Assembly: GCA_020026215.1 (NCBI GenBank) | Contig: JAHHQT010000096.1 | Span: 1 to 7,124 of the forward strand | From: Muribaculaceae bacterium | Lineage (GTDB): Bacteria > Bacteroidota > Bacteroidia > Bacteroidales > Muribaculaceae | Direction: 5' to 3' | DNA: 7,124 bases | In this document: one piece after another, positions 1-6,664 of the stretch | How positions within the stretch are numbered: position 1 is the stretch's first letter | Layout of the letters: each line of letters opens with the position of its first letter | Made by a program: the position numbers and the translations under genes | Notes under the pieces: model-generated | Seen by the model: only the letters and a program-made list of their open reading frames with translations | Database searches by the model: none | Told to the model about the DNA's origin: nothing

Positions 1-272
1 TCCGAAATCACGCCCATTGGCTGACCGTCAACCAGTGCGGCAAGATAGTCCGTCATTTCCTCGGGGTGGGTGTGCTCGTCGAGCGTGTAGAAAGTCAGGG
101 TGTCGATGTCGATAGATTTATCGCATTTTTTCAAGAAACGGCGTGCTGAACGGATATTCTCGACGATGAAGTGTTTGATGCCTCTGATAATGTCAATGTT
201 ATAAGAGGGTAGAACTTTGTCCAAAGGCTCATCGCTGAGCATGACCGGAATTAAATATAGCGCAGTTTCCAT
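1..272 (-). CDS. RsmI-like SAM-dependent methyltransferase, N-terminal part (runs off window)
   Basis: This is the first 90 codons of a minus-strand gene, starting at ATG 272-270; the frame is open to the window edge. The protein begins METALYLIPVMLSDEPL and continues through LPSYNIDIIRGIKHFIVENI, RSARRFLKK, DIDTLTFYTLDEHT and DGQPMGVIS. This matches my memory of the short Bacteroidetes tetrapyrrole-methylase-fold proteins related to RsmI, the 2'-O-methyltransferase of 16S rRNA C1402. The opening strand (ALYLIPV) corresponds to the LYLVATPIGN strand of RsmI, and the next residues beyond the edge should give the conserved E-A-G-x-P segment. The catalytic and SAM-binding C-terminal half is not visible, so rRNA as the substrate is inferred from family membership. 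The start is supported by a well-formed promoter about 20 bases upstream and by family similarity from residue 3 onward. It lies just downstream of sdaA on the same strand but behind a terminator, so it is probably transcribed separately. Confidence 0.8.
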   Translation of the reverse strand, partial: METALYLIPVMLSDEPLDKVLPSYNIDIIRGIKHFIVENIRSARRFLKKCDKSIDIDTLTFYTLDEHTHPEEMTDYLAALVDGQPMGVIS

Positions 273-291
273 CAAAAAATAAATTTATTTG

Positions 292-323
292 CAAAGTTAA
301 TCAATACTCGTTAACAATGCAAA
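292..323 (-). promoter_or_regulatory. Bacteroidetes-type promoter for the RsmI-like gene
   Basis: Read on the minus strand, the -33 box TTTG (323-320) is followed by a 20-base spacer and the -7 box TAACTTTG (299-292), a full match to TAnnTTTG. Transcription would begin near 285, giving a leader of about 13 bases before the ATG at 272. It is the best-formed promoter in the window because both boxes match at near-standard spacing. Confidence 0.75.
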
Positions 324-361
324 AGTAAAATACAGGCTTGCCCTAAAAAGGCAAGCCTGTA
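320..361 (-). terminator. Rho-independent terminator of sdaA
   Basis: A perfect 12-bp inverted repeat (331-342 with 350-361, arms TACAGGCTTGCC and GGCAAGCCTGTA) encloses a 7-base loop. On the minus strand it is followed by the T-rich tail TTTTACTTTT (330-321). It begins 19 bases after the sdaA stop codon. On the plus strand no T-run follows, so it should work only for sdaA. Its tail shares bases 320-323 with the -33 box of the next promoter. Confidence 0.9.
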
Positions 362-379
362 TTCTGTATGTTTTGAACA

Positions 380-1603
380 TTAAAAATTATGTCGTCGGGT
401 GAGTTTTGCCGCCAAACCGCCTTCCGAAGTTTCCTTGTAAAGGCTTGGAAGGTCGTGTCCTGTACGTTTCATCACTTCCACTACCTGGTCGAACGAAACG
501 CGGTGATGACCGTCGGTGTAGTTCGCATAGGAGTTGGCATCGAATGCACGGGCTGCCGCAAAGGCATTACGCTCAATACAAGGAATTTGCACCAATCCGC
601 AAACCGGGTCGCAAGTCAAGCCCAAGTGGTGTTCCAAGCCCATTTCTGCGGCATATTCAATCTGTGAAACCGTACCGCCGAATAGTTGGCAAGCTGCTGC
701 TGCCGCCATGGCACACGCTACGCCGATTTCACCCTGACATCCCACTTCTGCTCCCGAAACGGAAGCATTCGTGCGCACTACGTTGCCGAACAGTCCTGCT
801 GTTTCCAAAGCGCGGATAATGCGTTCGTCGCTCACTCCGTGTGAGGTTTTCAAGTGATACAATACGGCAGGCAAGACACCGCAGGAACCGCACGTCGGGG
901 CTGTGACAATCTTACCGCCACAGGCATTTTCTTCGGCTACGGCAAGCGCATAGGCGTAAATCAGCCCGCGACTGCGCATACTGCCACTCATAGGAGAGGA
1001 ACGCACGTAATAGTTCAACGCCTTGCGAGGCAATCCCAAACCTCCGGGCATGATGCCTTCGGTGTTCAAACCGCGTTTCACGGCATCCTGCATCACTTCC
1101 CAGACTTCAGCCAAAAAGTCCTTGATGCTCGGTCCTTCGCATTGTTCCACATATTCCCAAAATGAGAATCCTGTGTCGTTGCACCATTCCAGAATTTCAT
1201 CGATGGTGCTTTTATCGTAAACGCTTGCTGTCTTCAGTTCGTTGAATTCTTCGTTGGCAAGAGTGCCGCCACCGATACTATAGACCGTCCAGTTGTCCAG
1301 TTCGTTGCCTTCGGCATCCTGTGCCTTGAAAGTCAATCCGTTCGGGTGGAACGGAAGAAAGACTTTCGGTTGCCATTCAATTTCGACAGGTATTTCGGCT
1401 TCCTTGAATACTTCCATGATTGCCTTGTCGGTCATGTGGCCTTTCCCTGTGGCAGCAAGACTTCCGTAGAGAATCACAGTGGCGTTCTTTACGGGCTTTT
1501 CGGCTATCCTCTTAAGAAATATCTGAGCAGCGCGCATCGGACCCATCGTGTGACTGCTTGACGGGCCTTGTCCGATTCGAAATAGTTGTCTTATTGATTC
1601 CAT
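380..1603 (-). CDS. sdaA: L-serine ammonia-lyase (L-serine dehydratase), iron-sulfur type, single chain
   Basis: The 407-aa cytoplasmic enzyme converts L-serine to pyruvate and ammonia with a [4Fe-4S] cluster. The N-terminal beta domain (about residues 1-150) carries the family signature GPSSSHTMGP at residues 13-22 and YSIGGGTL. The alpha domain (about 160-405) carries PTCGSCGVLPAVL (C238, C241) and CDPVCGLVQIPCIERNAF. C289, C331 and C342 have the C-x41-C-x10-C spacing of the three cluster ligands in the structurally known Legionella enzyme. E. coli SdaA is about 454 aa, so this is a shorter, complete version. The C-terminal cysteine that serves as fourth ligand in the Legionella enzyme is absent: the tail ends in LTRRHNF. 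The ATG at 1603 is chosen because the family motif begins within a dozen residues, as in homologues. The gene is divergent from ilvE and ends at a strong terminator, so it is probably monocistronic. Confidence 0.95.
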   Translation of the reverse strand: MESIRQLFRIGQGPSSSHTMGPMRAAQIFLKRIAEKPVKNATVILYGSLAATGKGHMTDKAIMEVFKEAEIPVEIEWQPKVFLPFHPNGLTFKAQDAEGNELDNWTVYSIGGGTLANEEFNELKTASVYDKSTIDEILEWCNDTGFSFWEYVEQCEGPSIKDFLAEVWEVMQDAVKRGLNTEGIMPGGLGLPRKALNYYVRSSPMSGSMRSRGLIYAYALAVAEENACGGKIVTAPTCGSCGVLPAVLYHLKTSHGVSDERIIRALETAGLFGNVVRTNASVSGAEVGCQGEIGVACAMAAAAACQLFGGTVSQIEYAAEMGLEHHLGLTCDPVCGLVQIPCIERNAFAAARAFDANSYANYTDGHHRVSFDQVVEVMKRTGHDLPSLYKETSEGGLAAKLTRRHNF

Positions 1604-1628
1604 TATATCAGTGTGTTTTTATTTTTTG

Positions 1629-1636
1629 TAAAGATA
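1629..1636 (-). promoter_or_regulatory. Probable -7 box of the sdaA promoter
   Basis: On the minus strand TATCTTTA differs from TAnnTTTG only at the last base and lies 25 bases before the sdaA ATG. No convincing TTTG lies about 19-20 bases further upstream, where the sequence is a run of A and T. The call therefore rests on one box and its position. Confidence 0.4.
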
Positions 1637-1782
1637 AAAAATATAGACGGATAAAAAATTTAATTGTGGCTAAAATTTCACTTAAAATTCCTAAATACCT
1701 GCTTGCCATTTGAAACGCAGATTATTTCGATTTTTAGGGAGTTTTATTTGAGAAAATCCGTGCTAATGCCAAAAAAAATGTT

Positions 1783-1790
1783 TAAGTTTG
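1783..1790 (+). promoter_or_regulatory. -7 box of the ilvE promoter
   Basis: TAAGTTTG fully matches TAnnTTTG and would start transcription near 1797, leaving a leader of roughly 15 bases before the ATG at 1812. The nearest TTTG upstream (1747-1750) is 32 bases away, too far for a normal -33 box, so that half is degenerate. The TTG inside this box is in frame with ilvE and could be mistaken for a start codon. Confidence 0.6.
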
Positions 1791-1811
1791 CAGAAAGTAA
1801 CACCTTTAATT

Positions 1812-2846
1812 ATGAAAGAAGCATTAAATATTGATTGGGCTAACTTGTCATTTGGCTATATCCCGACAGATTACAATGTCCGTTGTTATTATAAAAACGG
1901 AGAATGGGGAGAAATTGAAACAACTTCTTCTGAATTAATTCCTATGCACATGGCAGCAACTTGCTTGCACTATGGTCAAGAAGCATTTGAAGGTATGAAA
2001 GCCTTTCGCGGAAAAGACGGCAAGGTTCGCGTTTTCAGAATGGATGAAAATGCAAAACGTATTGCTCAATCAGCTGAAGGTATTATGATGCCTGCTATCC
2101 CTCAAGAAAAATTCGAGGAAATGGTGAAAATGGTAGTTCGTTTGAACGAACGTTTCATCCCACCTTATGAAAGCGGTGCATCTCTTTATATACGTCCTCT
2201 ACAAGTCGGTATCACGGCTCAAGTGGGCGTGAAACCTGCAAAAGAATATTTGTTTGTCATTTTCGTAAGTCCTGTAGGCCCTTACTTCAAAGGCGGATTT
2301 ACAAAGACAACTCCATACGTTATTACTCGTAAATACGACCGTGCCGCTCCTCTTGGAACAGGTACATTCAAAGTGGGTGGTAACTATGCCGCTTCATTGC
2401 GCGCAAGTTGCGAAGCTCACGCTGCAGGCTATAGCGCAGAATTCTATTTGGACGCCAAAGAAAAGAAATACATGGATGAATGTGGTGCTGCCAATTTCTT
2501 CGGAATCAAGAACAATACTTACATCACTCCATTGTCATCTTCAATCCTTCCTTCTATCACCAACAAGAGTCTTATCCAATTGGCAGAAGACCTTGGCTTG
2601 AAAGTGGAACGCCGTCCTGTCCCGGAAGAAGAATTGGCAACATTGGAAGAAGCGGGTGCTTGCGGTACAGCTGCAGTAATCAGCCCTATCGAACGCATTG
2701 ACGACCCTGAAAAGAACTGTTCTTATGTCATTTCAAAAGACGGCAAACCGGGTCCTGTTTGTACAAAACTTTACAACACATTGCGTGGCATTCAATTGGG
2801 TGAATTGGAAGATGTTCACAATTGGAACACTATCGTAATTGAATAA
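1812..2846 (+). CDS. ilvE: Branched-chain amino acid aminotransferase
   Basis: The 344-aa cytoplasmic PLP enzyme of fold type IV interconverts valine, leucine and isoleucine with their 2-oxo acids, using glutamate/2-oxoglutarate as the partner pair. Visible landmarks are HMAATCLHYGQEAFEGMKAFRG near the N-terminus, ESGASLYIRPL, and PLGTGTFKVGGNYAAS, in which K187 should be the Schiff-base lysine. Further on are KYMDECGAANFFGI, where E223 should contact the pyridine nitrogen, and EEAGACGTAAVISPI near residues 280-293. Length and motifs fit the larger branched-chain aminotransferases (mammalian and mycobacterial type), which are common in Bacteroidetes. An in-frame TTG at 1788 would add eight residues, but it lies inside the -7 promoter box. 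ATG 1812 begins MKEALNIDWANLSFGYIPTDYN, as homologues do. The gene is divergent from sdaA and followed by a terminator-like hairpin. Confidence 0.95.
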   Translation: MKEALNIDWANLSFGYIPTDYNVRCYYKNGEWGEIETTSSELIPMHMAATCLHYGQEAFEGMKAFRGKDGKVRVFRMDENAKRIAQSAEGIMMPAIPQEKFEEMVKMVVRLNERFIPPYESGASLYIRPLQVGITAQVGVKPAKEYLFVIFVSPVGPYFKGGFTKTTPYVITRKYDRAAPLGTGTFKVGGNYAASLRASCEAHAAGYSAEFYLDAKEKKYMDECGAANFFGIKNNTYITPLSSSILPSITNKSLIQLAEDLGLKVERRPVPEEELATLEEAGACGTAAVISPIERIDDPEKNCSYVISKDGKPGPVCTKLYNTLRGIQLGELEDVHNWNTIVIE

Positions 2847-2869
2847 TATAACTTATTTACAGTATAGAT

Positions 2870-2908
2870 TGGGTGTCGTGCGTTTCATGCGTTCGACACC
2901 CATGTTTT
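2870..2908 (+). terminator. Terminator-like hairpin after ilvE
   Basis: A perfect 9-bp stem, TGGGTGTCG (2870-2878) with CGACACCCA (2894-2902), encloses a 15-base loop and is followed by TGTTTT. It starts 23 bases after the ilvE stop. The large loop and short T-run suggest incomplete termination, which would allow some read-through into the HD-domain gene, for which no good promoter is seen. Confidence 0.7.
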
Positions 2909-2923
2909 AATATATGGTGCAAG

Positions 2924-3460
2924 ATGATTGATGCAAAGAAAATAATGTTGAAGTACTACGACGAGCACAGCGACTTGTTTCGTTTGTTGTGGAAACACAG
3001 TAACCAGGTGGCAGACTTGTCGTGTGAAATTGCCGAAAGATATAAAGGTGAGGTGGATGTGGAGTTTGTCCGTGAAGCGGCTTTGCTGCACGATATCGGC
3101 ATCCTCGAAACTCATGCACCGTCCATTCTCTGCAACGGTACGAAACCTTATCTTCAACATGGTATTATCGGTGGGGAGATGCTTCGCAGGGAAGGGCTTG
3201 ACCGTCATGCGCTGGTGTGTGAACGCCACACAGGGGCAGGCTTGACCAAAGAGGAGATTATCGCACAGAACCTGCTGTTGCCTCATGTCGATTTGCTACC
3301 TGTTTCCGTGGAGGAAAAAATCATCTGCTATGCCGATAATTTCTTTTCTAAATCAAGTCCCGATCGGGAAAAAACGGTGGATGATGTGCGCCGTGGCATG
3401 GCACGTTTCGGCGAAGTGCAGTTGAAACGATTCGAGGAAATGCACGAAATGTTTCGCTGA
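2924..3460 (+). CDS. HD-domain phosphohydrolase, function unknown
   Basis: The product is a 178-aa soluble protein with no signal peptide or membrane segment. It has the HD-superfamily metal pattern: H25 in the first helix, H56-D57 in REAALLHDIGIL, H79 in YLQHGIIGGEML, H102 in VCERHTGAGL, and D138 in IICYADNFFSK. With that many ligands it could bind two metal ions. It resembles the short HD/HDIG proteins annotated in many Bacteroidetes as phosphohydrolases of unknown substrate; nucleotides or cyclic nucleotides are possible, but nothing here decides. ATG 2924 (MIDAKKIMLKYYDEHSDLF) is preferred because the in-frame GTG at 2873 lies within the ilvE terminator stem and would add 17 cysteine-rich residues foreign to the family. 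ATG 2945 (residue 8) is an alternative. No TAnnTTTG box precedes it within the 77-base gap, so it may depend on read-through from ilvE. Confidence 0.85.
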   Translation: MIDAKKIMLKYYDEHSDLFRLLWKHSNQVADLSCEIAERYKGEVDVEFVREAALLHDIGILETHAPSILCNGTKPYLQHGIIGGEMLRREGLDRHALVCERHTGAGLTKEEIIAQNLLLPHVDLLPVSVEEKIICYADNFFSKSSPDREKTVDDVRRGMARFGEVQLKRFEEMHEMFR

Positions 3461-3520
3461 TATTGAAAAATAGTGCAATTCCCCTAAAAATGTTAAATAT
3501 TCAATGAATCATAGTAAAAG

Positions 3521-3554
3521 TTTGGCGTGAATGTGTAATTTTGCATAAAATTTG
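3521..3554 (+). promoter_or_regulatory. Candidate lptD promoter region
   Basis: Two overlapping readings are possible. TAATTTTG (3536-3543) is an exact -7 box, giving a leader of roughly 18 bases before the TTG start at 3568, but it has no -33 TTTG at proper spacing. Alternatively TTTG (3521-3524) pairs with the near-match TAAAATTTG (3546-3554, one extra spacer base) at 21 bases, which would leave a leader of only a few bases. The first reading is favoured. Confidence 0.5.
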
Positions 3555-3567
3555 CGATTAGTAAAGT

Positions 3568-6500
3568 TTGAAGCGATCACATATACTTTTCATTTTGGCT
3601 TTACTTTTGACATCGGTCGTGTTTGCAGAGCAGGTGCCGAACAGAGGGAAAGTCGCTGAAAATCAAGACACACAAGATACTGTTGCTGATACTACGGCGA
3701 CAGATTTCTTATTGCAATCGAGGACAAGAATTGACTCGATTCGTAATGTCATGTCTCAACGCCGAAAACTTCATTCCCGCAAATTCCGTCCTTCTCTTCG
3801 CAGTCTCAAAGCCGATTCTATGGCGGTCAACGACAGTTTGTTCGTGGGCACGATGGAGGCGATTAAAGATTCTATCAACGATATTGTTGCAAATGATTCC
3901 GTTACCGATAACGGCTTGTTCTCGCGCGATGCCGTAGTGGTTGACACTCCAAAGGTGTTGGCTGCCGATTCGTTGAAATTGTCGATCGGTTCAAAATCGG
4001 CTGACAATGACTATGCCATTGACTCGTTGAAACAGAATCGTTCGAAGATTGTCCGCCAAAAAGTGGATTTGGACAATTTCGTTGATTTTGAGGCAAAAGA
4101 CTCATTGGTCATGAGGGGCGAAAATTCCGCAAATATGTATGGTGCAAGTGCCGTAAAATATGGGGATATTGACATTAAGGCGGATGAAATCAATATGAAC
4201 ATGAAGGAAAACGTGGTGCACGCTGTAGGTCGTCCCGATTCTACGGGTGAGGTGGTTGGTTCTCCTGTATTCAACGACAAGAGCGGTGAATATGAGGCAA
4301 AGACCATGCGCTACAATTTCAAGTCCGGTCGCGGTTATATTACTGATGTGGTGACACAGCAGGGCGAAGGCTATTTGACCGGTGGACGTACCAAGAAAAT
4401 GGAGGATGACACCTATTTCTTGGAAAGTGGACGTTACACGACTTGCGATGACCACGAACACCCTCACTTCTATTTCCAATTGACAAAAGCTAAGGTTAAA
4501 CCGAAGAAGAATATCGTTACAGGTCCTGCCTATATGGTGCTTTGTGATGTGCCATTGCCATTGGCTGTGCCGTTTGGTTTCTTCCCGTTCTCTTCAAAAT
4601 ATTCTTCGGGTGTGATTGTTCCGTCGTTCGGTGACGATTACAGCAAGGGTTTCTATTTGCGTGACGGTGGTTACTATTTCGCGATAAATGACTATGTGGA
4701 TTTGGCTTTGACCGGTGAAATTTATACCAAAGGTTCGTGGGGACTTTCTGCACGTTCCACTTACCGCAAGCGTTATAAATTTTCGGGTAATTTCGACATG
4801 AGTTTCTTGACTACCATTACGGGTGACAAGGGTTCTCCTGACTATATGAAGCAGAAGAACTTCCATTTGGGATGGACTCACTCTCAGGACTCTAAGGCCA
4901 ATCCGAACATGACATTCTCTGCAAGTGTCAACTTCTCTACTAGCGGTTATTCAAGAAATGACTTGAACAGCTACTATGACCAGTCGTTTACGGAAAATAC
5001 CAAGAACAGTACGGTGAACTTGTCCTATCGCTTCAGCTCTAAGTTCCAGATGTCAACAACCGCCTCCATTTCGCAACGTACGCAAGACTCAACGCTGTCC
5101 GTTTCGTTCCCGAACTTCACGCTTTCCTTGTCGCAAGTTCAGCCATTCAAGCGCAAACGTGCGGTGGGCAGTGAAAAATGGTATGAAAAAATTCGTTTGT
5201 CCTACACCGGTAGTTTCCAGAACAACTTGACTGCCAAACAAAACGAATTTTTCAAGAAGAGTCTGATTAAGGATTGGAGCAACGGTATGCGCCACACTGT
5301 GCCGGTATCGGCGACCTTCAACGTGTTCAAATATATCAATGTTTCTCCAAGCATTCGTATGAACGACCGTATGTACACCAGCAAGGTGCACAAGGCATGG
5401 AATCCTGCGGCTTCAGTCGAAGTGATGGATACAACCTACGGCTTCTACAATATTTTTGACTTCAACGCATCGTTGACATTGGACACCAAAATCTACGGTT
5501 TCTTTAAGCCTGCCAAATTCTTGGGCGACAAGGTGCAGATGATTCGTCACGTGATGAGTCCTTCTGTTTCGTTCAGTGCATCGCCTGACTTCTCGAAACC
5601 TTTCTGGGGGTATTATGGTTCTTATGACTTCGTGGATAGAAACGGTTTGCCTCAAACTCGCAAATACAACTATTTCTCGCATGGTATCTTCGGTTCTGTC
5701 GGTCAGGGTAAGACGGGTATGGTGAACGTGTCTATTTCGAACAATTTGGAAATGAAGGTGAAGAGTGATCAGGACTCTACGGGTATGAAGAAGATTTCCT
5801 TGATTGAAAACTTCACTATCAGTCAGTCTTATAACTTTGCCGCCGACTCTATGCGCTGGAGTAACTTGAATACTTCCATTTCGTTGCGATTGATTAAGAA
5901 TTTCAACCTTAACTTGTCGGCTACTTGGGACCCTTATACCTATCAACTTTCAGAATCGGGCAGTCCTGTACGTGTGAATATTCCGCGTTGGAAAGCCGGA
6001 AAGGGTTGGGTGAAATTGTCAAGTACAGGTACATCGTTCAGCTATACGTTCAACAACAACACGTTCAAGCGCAAGAAGAAAGAGGACGACAAGTCGTCAA
6101 CGAAGAAAGATGACGGTATCGACAGTATAGAGGACTACGACATGGCGGGTCAGGAAAAAGAAGAAAAGGAAAAATCTTCGGGCTACGATTTGGACAGCGA
6201 CGGCTATGTGAAGTGGAAATTCCCATGGAGTTTGACGATAAACTATTCTGTCAACTATGCATACGGTGAATTCGATTATAAGAAATTGGACTATAAAGGC
6301 AAGTGGACTCAGAATTTGAGCTTTAACGGCCGTGTTCAGCCTACCCGTAACTGGAACTTCAACTTCTCTGCCAGCTATGACTTCAACGCCAAGAAACTGG
6401 CATATATGAACTGTACCATTTCGCGTGATTTGCACTGTTTCTCCATGAGTGCAAGTTTCGTTCCAGTCGGTCCGTATAAATCCTACAACTTCCATATTGC

Positions 6501-6576
6501 TGTGAAGTCAGCCATGTTGCGTGACTTGAAATACGACAAACGCAGTAGCCGCAACAATGGTGTCGATTGGTATTAG
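3568..6576 (+). CDS. lptD: LPS-assembly outer-membrane protein LptD, Bacteroidetes type, TTG start
   Basis: This 1002-aa outer-membrane beta-barrel is expected to insert lipopolysaccharide into the outer leaflet at the end of the Lpt bridge. Domains in order: a signal peptide (residues 1-20, KR then a hydrophobic core, VFA before the cleavage site); an Asp/Ser-rich linker (about 21-170) with recurring DSL/DSI/DSV motifs; an LptA-like (OstA) domain (about 172-320, including ASAVKYGDIDIKADEI and YEAKTMRYNFKSGRGYI); then the barrel from about 330. At 335-352 VPFGFFPFSSKYSSGVIVPS matches the LptD-family segment that reads PxxxFP...SGfLiPS. The barrel shows alternating, aromatic-rich strands to the C-terminus (VDWY). 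A highly charged insert lies at about 834-880. There are only four cysteines: C293, C326, C949 and C957. TTG 3568 is needed: a stop (TAA 3562) lies two codons upstream and no ATG is available before the signal peptide. The LptE partner is not in the window. Confidence 0.9.
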   Translation: MKRSHILFILALLLTSVVFAEQVPNRGKVAENQDTQDTVADTTATDFLLQSRTRIDSIRNVMSQRRKLHSRKFRPSLRSLKADSMAVNDSLFVGTMEAIKDSINDIVANDSVTDNGLFSRDAVVVDTPKVLAADSLKLSIGSKSADNDYAIDSLKQNRSKIVRQKVDLDNFVDFEAKDSLVMRGENSANMYGASAVKYGDIDIKADEINMNMKENVVHAVGRPDSTGEVVGSPVFNDKSGEYEAKTMRYNFKSGRGYITDVVTQQGEGYLTGGRTKKMEDDTYFLESGRYTTCDDHEHPHFYFQLTKAKVKPKKNIVTGPAYMVLCDVPLPLAVPFGFFPFSSKYSSGVIVPSFGDDYSKGFYLRDGGYYFAINDYVDLALTGEIYTKGSWGLSARSTYRKRYKFSGNFDMSFLTTITGDKGSPDYMKQKNFHLGWTHSQDSKANPNMTFSASVNFSTSGYSRNDLNSYYDQSFTENTKNSTVNLSYRFSSKFQMSTTASISQRTQDSTLSVSFPNFTLSLSQVQPFKRKRAVGSEKWYEKIRLSYTGSFQNNLTAKQNEFFKKSLIKDWSNGMRHTVPVSATFNVFKYINVSPSIRMNDRMYTSKVHKAWNPAASVEVMDTTYGFYNIFDFNASLTLDTKIYGFFKPAKFLGDKVQMIRHVMSPSVSFSASPDFSKPFWGYYGSYDFVDRNGLPQTRKYNYFSHGIFGSVGQGKTGMVNVSISNNLEMKVKSDQDSTGMKKISLIENFTISQSYNFAADSMRWSNLNTSISLRLIKNFNLNLSATWDPYTYQLSESGSPVRVNIPRWKAGKGWVKLSSTGTSFSYTFNNNTFKRKKKEDDKSSTKKDDGIDSIEDYDMAGQEKEEKEKSSGYDLDSDGYVKWKFPWSLTINYSVNYAYGEFDYKKLDYKGKWTQNLSFNGRVQPTRNWNFNFSASYDFNAKKLAYMNCTISRDLHCFSMSASFVPVGPYKSYNFHIAVKSAMLRDLKYDKRSSRNNGVDWY

Positions 6577-6637
6577 TTGGTAAAGCGCAGTTAACCACTG
6601 TTAAAAAATTCGGGAAAATTTCATTTAATTGTTTAAA

Positions 6638-6664
6638 AAGTAAAAATAAAACAAATTTTTACTT
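6638..6664. repeat. A/T-rich inverted repeat upstream of the lipoprotein gene
   Basis: AAGTAAAAA (6638-6646) and TTTTTACTT (6656-6664) form a perfect 9-bp inverted repeat with a 9-base spacer. The right arm touches the first base of the -7 box at 6664. It could be a weak terminator for lptD, a protein-binding site over the promoter, or chance in an A/T-rich gap. Confidence 0.45.

Noticed and set aside
406..819. A 137-codon plus-strand open frame opposite sdaA
   Set aside because: It is antisense to the conserved cysteine motifs of sdaA, its translation is low in complexity and rich in R, P and S, and it has no promoter box.
1788..1811. TTG at 1788 as the ilvE start
   Set aside because: The TTG is part of the -7 box TAAGTTTG, so it would lie upstream of the transcript; homologues begin at the ATG at 1812.
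2914..2931. A five-codon ORF (ATG 2914 to TGA) overlapping the HD-gene start
   Set aside because: It could be a leader peptide overlapping the real ATG, but such a short frame is expected by chance and has no supporting signal.
2885..3286. A 133-codon minus-strand open frame opposite the HD-domain gene
   Set aside because: It overlaps the HD catalytic motifs in antisense and runs into the ilvE terminator. No family resemblance is seen.
3461..3535. A terminator after the HD-domain gene
   Set aside because: Only a 4-bp ATTG/CAAT pairing is found and no T-run follows it, so no terminator is called.
5413..5946. A 177-codon minus-strand open frame inside lptD
   Set aside because: It lies wholly within the lptD coding region, antisense to clear beta-barrel sequence. 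Its translation is rich in R, H and V with no recognisable domain, as expected for a shadow frame.
6590..6604. Small inverted repeat TTAAC/GTTAA just after lptD
   Set aside because: The stem is five A/T-rich base pairs followed by A's and not T's, so it does not qualify as a terminator on the plus strand.
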